Shown in pieces: positions 22,436-26,417 of a stretch of 26,417 nt of DNA. The stretch is from assembly GCA_036839715.1 (NCBI GenBank), contig DAITDU010000024.1, forward strand, positions 1 through 26,417. The letters run 5' to 3'. The notes below the pieces were generated by a model. That model saw nothing but the letters and a program-made list of their open reading frames with translations. It had not been told where the DNA came from and did no database searches. The stretch comes from Thermocaproicibacter sp002410755. Its GTDB lineage: Bacteria; Bacillota; Clostridia; Oscillospirales; Acutalibacteraceae. Position 1 is the stretch's first letter. Each line of letters starts with the position of its first letter. Position numbers and translations under genes: made by a program.

Positions 22436-25096
22436 ATGAGGAAAAATGGGAAAAAGGCAGATCTCAGTACAGCTGAAGCAAAAAGCATTGCAAAGTCCCT
22501 GACGGAATATTCTAAGATGGAGAAATACATCCTGCTTTCTCAGTTAAAAACACGGGAGAAAGGTCTCGATTTTGTTGATGTAGAGATGCTTTCTGAAAAA
22601 TACCCAAGCAATGAGATTTCCCATGAGAAGCCGAAGCCATGGTATGATCAGTTGGCCTCGGCTTTTATCAATCCGTTTACCCTTGTGCTGCTGGTTATTG
22701 CCGTGGTTTCTTTTTTGACTTCCTATGTATTTGCGGCACCCGGCGAAAAAAGCCTGACTGCAGTAATTGTGATTGTAGTCATGGTGCTTATCAGTGGTGG
22801 GATGCGCTTTTTCCAGGAATTTCGTTCCAGCAAGGAAGCGGAAAGCCTTCGCTCTCTTGTGAAAACGACTTCAACAGTAATCCGCCGTGAAACCGGTAAA
22901 GAAGAAATCAATATGGCCGATATTCTTCCCGGTGATATCGTGCTCCTTTCGGCAGGGGATATGATTCCGGCAGATGTGCGGATTTTAAAGGCAAAAGACC
23001 TCTTTGTAAGTCAGTCGGCGCTTACCGGGGAGTCGGAAATGGTGGAAAAATTTGCCGATGCGGATCCGGGGGCCAGGGAAGAAAACCTGTTTGACCTTAA
23101 AAATATCTGCTTTATGGGGACAAACGTTGTCAGTGGTTCTGCAACGGCTGTTGTCCTTGCAACGGGTGACCGGACATATTTCGGCAATATGGCAAAGGCA
23201 CTTTCCGGCCAGCGCGAGGCTACCAGTTTCGACCGCGGCGTCAATGCGGTCAGTTGGCTGTTGATTCGCTTTATGTGTGTAATGGTTCCGGTCGTTTTCC
23301 TACTGAACGGTTGCCTGAAGCACGATTGGGTACAGGCTCTACTTTTTGCCATTTCCGTTGCAATCGGTCTTACGCCGGAAATGCTTCCAATGATTGTTAC
23401 AACGAATTTGGCAAAGGGCGCCGTGAGCATGGCACATAAGAAAACGGTTGTGAAGCGGCTCAATGCAATTCAGAATTTCGGTGCAATGGATGTGCTCTGT
23501 ACGGACAAGACCGGGACGCTGACGCGTGATGAGATTGTCATTGAACGGCACATGAACGTAATGGGGGAAGAAGATCTGCATGTTCTGGAGTATGCTTATT
23601 TGAACAGTTATTTCCAGACTGGGCTGAAAAACCTGATTGACCTTGCGGTAATTGATAAGGCGGCCGAAAAGAGCATTACGTATTTAAACAATGAGTACCA
23701 GAAAGTGGATGAAATACCGTTTAATTTTACACGCCGCCGCATGAGCGTTGTCCTGAAGGATCGGAAAGGACAGACCAGGCTGATTACCAAGGGCGCCGTA
23801 GAAGAAATCCTTGCGATATGCTCTTCTTGTGAGTACGGTGGCCAGACTGTCCCACTTACCGGGGATATCCGCACGAAAGTGACCGGTATGGCCGGAGAGC
23901 TTAATGCGGATGGCATGCGTGTGATTGCTGTTGCAACCAAAGACAGCCCCTCCGCAGAAGGGGTGTTCAGTGTTAAGGATGAAAGCAATATGACGCTCGT
24001 CGGATATCTTGGCCTGTTGGATCCCCCGAAGAAATCAGCGGCTACAGCAATTGAATCCCTGCACCGCTATGGGGTGCAGGTGAAGGTGCTGACAGGGGAC
24101 AATGAGCTTGTAACCAAAAAAATCTGCAATGAGGTCGGCCTGCCGTCTGAGCATATTCTTCTGGGTTCCGACCTTGAGAAGATGACGGATGACGAACTGA
24201 AAAAGCAGGTAGAAAGCGCAACTATTTTTGCTAAGCTTTCACCGCTGCAAAAAGCCCGCGTTGTTGGTGCACTGCAAAAGGATGGCCATACAGTTGGGTT
24301 TATGGGCGACGGCATTAACGACGCCCATGCGCTAAGCAAGGCGGATGTTGGAATTTCCGTTGATACAGCGGTGGATATTGCCAAGGAAAACGCTGATATT
24401 ATTCTTCTCGAAAAAGACCTCAATGTTCTGGAACATGGTGTCGTGGAAGGCCGCAGAATTTTTGGAAATATTATTAAATATATTAAAATGACTGTCAGCT
24501 CAAATTTTGGGAATATGCTTTCCATGCTTGTTGCAAGCGCATTTCTTCCATTTCTGCCGATGATGCCGGTTCAGCTTTTGCTTCTGGATTTGCTGTATAA
24601 TATTTCCCAAATCTCAATTCCATGGGACAATATGGACGAGGAATATCTGCAAGTTCCGCGCAAATGGGATGCTTCCGGAATCAAAAAATTCATGCTTTGT
24701 ATCGGTCCGGTCAGCTCGGTCTTTGACATTGTGACTTTTTGGGTGATGTGGTCTGTATTTGGCTGCAATACGGCTGCCAACCCGGCGCTTGTTGGCCTGT
24801 TCAATGCCGGATGGTTTGTGGAGAGCCTGATTTCCCAGACTTTAATTATTCACCTGATCCGTACACCGAAAATCCCGTTTGTCCAAAGCCGTGCTGCAAC
24901 ACCCGTGGTCCTGCTTACGACTGTTATCATGATGGTCGGAATTTTAATTCCTTTTACACCACTTGGTATTTCGATTGGCTTCCGTTCGTTGCCTTCCAGC
25001 TATTTTGGATGGCTTGCGCTGATTGTATTCTGTTACATTGTCCTGCAACAGGTTGTGAAGACAATTTATATTAAAGTCAACCATTCTTGGCTGTGA
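22436..25096 (+). CDS. mgtA: MgtA-type Mg2+-importing P-type ATPase
   Basis: P3B P-type ATPase of 886 residues, normal for MgtA/MgtB, predicted to import Mg2+. The M4 motif is TPEMLPMIVTTNLAKG (PEML, as in MgtA), then MDVLCTDKTGTLT carries the phosphorylated Asp near residue 357. TGES in the actuator domain, the hinge GFMGDGINDAHALSKADVGIS, and the C-terminal segment LYNISQISIPWDNMDEE are further family matches. Two ATGs are close; 22436 sits six bases after GGGGG and is preferred over 22430. It has its own structured leader. The call is distinct from the PEGL-type pump upstream. Confidence 0.93.
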   Translation: MRKNGKKADLSTAEAKSIAKSLTEYSKMEKYILLSQLKTREKGLDFVDVEMLSEKYPSNEISHEKPKPWYDQLASAFINPFTLVLLVIAVVSFLTSYVFAAPGEKSLTAVIVIVVMVLISGGMRFFQEFRSSKEAESLRSLVKTTSTVIRRETGKEEINMADILPGDIVLLSAGDMIPADVRILKAKDLFVSQSALTGESEMVEKFADADPGAREENLFDLKNICFMGTNVVSGSATAVVLATGDRTYFGNMAKALSGQREATSFDRGVNAVSWLLIRFMCVMVPVVFLLNGCLKHDWVQALLFAISVAIGLTPEMLPMIVTTNLAKGAVSMAHKKTVVKRLNAIQNFGAMDVLCTDKTGTLTRDEIVIERHMNVMGEEDLHVLEYAYLNSYFQTGLKNLIDLAVIDKAAEKSITYLNNEYQKVDEIPFNFTRRRMSVVLKDRKGQTRLITKGAVEEILAICSSCEYGGQTVPLTGDIRTKVTGMAGELNADGMRVIAVATKDSPSAEGVFSVKDESNMTLVGYLGLLDPPKKSAATAIESLHRYGVQVKVLTGDNELVTKKICNEVGLPSEHILLGSDLEKMTDDELKKQVESATIFAKLSPLQKARVVGALQKDGHTVGFMGDGINDAHALSKADVGISVDTAVDIAKENADIILLEKDLNVLEHGVVEGRRIFGNIIKYIKMTVSSNFGNMLSMLVASAFLPFLPMMPVQLLLLDLLYNISQISIPWDNMDEEYLQVPRKWDASGIKKFMLCIGPVSSVFDIVTFWVMWSVFGCNTAANPALVGLFNAGWFVESLISQTLIIHLIRTPKIPFVQSRAATPVVLLTTVIMMVGILIPFTPLGISIGFRSLPSSYFGWLALIVFCYIVLQQVVKTIYIKVNHSWL

Positions 25097-25159
25097 ATAG
25101 CTATAGAAAGCGCTTTTTTCAAAAGAAATTATGAAAATGCTTTCCCGCAGCATTTCTTT

Positions 25160-25211
25160 GAACTGAACCAGAAAAAACGGGCATTGACCAAAAGCCTCCC
25201 ATTGTAGGATA
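25160..25211 (+). repeat. Direct repeat, left copy
   Basis: Begins GAACTGAACC and ends with CCTCCCATTGTAGGATA. It aligns in the same orientation with 26364-26417, at about 64% identity over the first 28 bases and more closely in the last part (CCTCC..TTGTAG.ATA). Confidence 0.6.
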
Positions 25212-25229
25212 ATTAAACTATGATGGGAG
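25196..25229 (+). promoter_or_regulatory. Hairpin over IS orfA start region
   Basis: CCTCCCAT (25196-25203) is perfectly complementary to ATGGGAGG (25222-25229 region). The 3' arm contains the GGGAGG that would act as SD for an ATG at 25239, so the hairpin could limit translation of transcripts entering from outside, as known for some insertion sequences. Confidence 0.55.
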
Positions 25230-25532
25230 GCAATTTTAATGAAAAGAATTGGACAAATATAAAAGCATTTGAGCCCAAAATTCTGGCAATGAGAGTAGCA
25301 GGAAAAACGAGACGTGAAATTGCAGATGAATTAGGATGAAACAAAATTCAAATAAAAGGCTAGATTAACCGGTACAACAAAAGGATAGTCCGCGAGGAAG
25401 CGGGAGCTCTGCCAAAGAGACGTGGACGTAAGCCTTCCGTCACATTGCAAGAATACAAATACGAAAACAAAGCGGTTAAGGATGGAAAATGAGTTGCTAC
25501 GGGTTTTTCTTCACGCCGCTGGAAGGAAGTGA
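25220..25532 (+). pseudogene. IS3 orfA (helix-turn-helix) pseudogene
   Basis: Encodes the DNA-binding OrfA of an IS3-family transposase, now broken. Reading from ATG 25220 gives NFNEKNWTNIKAFEPKILAM, then the helix-turn-helix RREIADELG, interrupted by TGA at 25337-25339 (where Leu is usual) and TAG at 25361-25363 (where Trp is usual: KGWINRYN). After EYKYEN a one-base insertion around 25469-25472 shifts the frame; the correct continuation RLRMENELLRVFLHAAGRK lies in the next frame and ends at TGA 25530-25532. The original start may have been lost. It overlaps the orfB start. Confidence 0.8.
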
Positions 25533-26356
25533 AAGTTGTCACAAAATATCCGATTCAAATCATGTGTAATTTCTTTAGAGTTTCATGAAGCGGCTGCTAC
25601 GACTATGTAAAGCGCCGTGGATTGCTGCCGCGCAATACAGAACTCGCTGAACTCATAAATGAGTGTCAGAAAAACTGTGGTAAAACGTATGGTTACCGAC
25701 GAGTTCAGATTTGGCTGGAACGTACGAGATCTCTACATTTTAATTCTAAAACAATTCTCCGCGTCATGAATAAATATGGCTTGCTCTCTAAAATACGTCG
25801 TCGTAAAAAGTACCAGAGAATGGGGCAGCAGATCCACAAATATGAAAACCTGTTGAATCGTAACTTTGTTGCCGACAGACCTAATCAAAAATGGGTAACG
25901 GACATCTCATACATACATACAGCCCAAGGTATCCTGTATCTGTCTATAATATGCGCTCTCTTTGACAACAGCATTGTTGCCTACAAAACCGGAACAGAAC
26001 AGACAGTAAATCTCATCTTGAATACGATCAAACTCGCTATGGAAAAAGGAACAGCCACTGGGGAGTTGCATCTCCACAGTGACCAGGGGTTTCAATACAC
26101 CTCACAAGCATATTTCAACCTAACCAGAGAGTACGGCATTACGCCCTCAATGTCAAGACGTGGTAACTGCTATGACAATGCACTTGCTGAAAATTTCTTC
26201 TCTATTTTAAAAACCGAGTGCATTTACAGACATAAACTGAACTCATTTAATGAGGCCAGACAACTCATCGACGAATATATAGATTTCTACAACAATGAGC
26301 GCATACAAACGAAAACGTGCCTGACGCCGCTTGAAAAACAGCGTCAGGCTGTGTAA
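25529..26356 (+). pseudogene. IS3 orfB (DDE transposase), interrupted
   Basis: OrfB integrase with rve domain. The N-terminal part from GTG 25529 reads KYPIQIMCNFFRVS and then hits TGA at 25586-25588 where Arg is expected (SRSGYYDYVK), and seems to lack several residues. From about 25589 the frame is intact to 26356; an open segment of 245 codons can be read from TTG 25622. The catalytic triad is preserved: Asp in WVTDISYIH, Asp in LHSDQGFQYTS and Glu in NALAENFFSILK. The HTH-like QIWLERTR and KYQRMGQQ region is also intact. Without the N-terminal segment and OrfA it is unlikely to be active. Confidence 0.8.
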
Positions 26357-26363
26357 TCTTTCT

Positions 26364-26417
26364 GGACTATACCCCGAAGAACAGACAGTGAAAAAAGAGA
26401 CCTCCTGTTGTAGAATA
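26364..26417 (+). repeat. Direct repeat, right copy (possible start of second IS)
   Basis: GGACTATACC to CCTCCTGTTGTAGAATA at the window end aligns with 25160-25211 in the same orientation. It includes the first arm of the orfA hairpin, which suggests the left end of another related element that continues beyond the window. Confidence 0.5.

Larger units (their letters stand above)
25160..26390 (+). mobile_element. Degenerate IS3-family insertion sequence
   Basis: Contains the remains of overlapping orfA (helix-turn-helix) and orfB (DDE integrase) in the usual IS3 arrangement. Ends are approximate: no clean terminal inverted repeats or target duplication could be seen. A 25160-25211 sequence recurs in diverged form in the same orientation at 26364-26417. 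Several inactivating mutations show that the copy is dead. Confidence 0.75.

Noticed and set aside
25097..25159. Terminator after mgtA
   Set aside because: GAAAGC/GCTTTC arms (25106-25144) are short, with a 27-base loop and no T tract after them.
25337..25339. TGA as a selenocysteine codon in the transposase
   Set aside because: The normal residue there is not Cys, a TAG and a frameshift follow, and no SECIS-like hairpin is evident; simple decay explains it.
1..26417. CRISPR array, tRNA, rRNA, phage or defence genes
   Set aside because: No regularly spaced repeats, cloverleaf-like sequences or recognisable defence or phage proteins were seen on reading either strand.

Overview
The window suggests a spore-forming, strictly anaerobic member of the Clostridia, probably an Oscillospiraceae/Ruminococcaceae-type organism (inference from gene content; no 16S gene is present). 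Pointers are a clostridial-order Rnf complex, a group B-like [FeFe]-hydrogenase, a SigH-like sigma factor, a CwlJ/GerQ germination pair and a CdaA/CdaR c-di-AMP module. Base composition is close to even, and most genes are tightly packed with Shine-Dalgarno (SD) sites and short overlaps.

Layout. (1) 1-4496: rnfC (5' end outside the window), rnfD, rnfG, rnfE, rnfA and rnfB form one operon for the ion-pumping ferredoxin:NAD+ oxidoreductase and end at a strong terminator. (2) 4636-6276: a separately promoted monomeric [FeFe]-hydrogenase, followed by a terminator shared with the convergent comM/yifB ATPase gene. (3) 7843-9110: comM and a sigH-like gene diverge from back-to-back promoters; sigH converges on a hotdog thioesterase gene with 6 bp between them. 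(4) 9203-11828: ispD-ispF (MEP isoprenoid pathway), then a DUF3343 small protein and a class V aminotransferase/cysteine desulfurase that look like a sulfur or selenium transfer pair. (5) 11893-14529: cdaA-cdaR (c-di-AMP synthesis and its regulator) and yqeY. (6) 14691-15578: cwlJ-gerQ, a cortex-lytic enzyme and its localisation partner, together with SigH the clearest sign of sporulation. (7) 15646-18333: pgeF, a PflX-type radical SAM gene and a membrane-anchored polysaccharide deacetylase. (8) 18330-25096: a PEGL-type cation P-type ATPase on the minus strand, an O-antigen-ligase-like membrane protein, and an MgtA-type Mg2+ P-type ATPase preceded by a folded leader. (9) 25160-26417: a decayed IS3-family element whose orfA has two in-frame stops and a frameshift and whose orfB has one stop, followed at the window edge by what looks like the start of a second related copy.

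How the parts fit: Rnf and the hydrogenase both draw on reduced ferredoxin, one conserving energy and the other probably handling H2. The remaining blocks are housekeeping (isoprenoids, Fe-S/Se-S chemistry, c-di-AMP, wall editing, cation transport) and sporulation functions. I found no CRISPR array, tRNA, rRNA, phage module or obvious defence island. Nothing here is a clear new system. The items most worth a second look are the structured mgtA leader, the cwlJ-gerQ pair, the DUF3343/desulfurase pair, the Rnf-hydrogenase adjacency, the Cys-rich RnfE tail and the tandem IS remnants.
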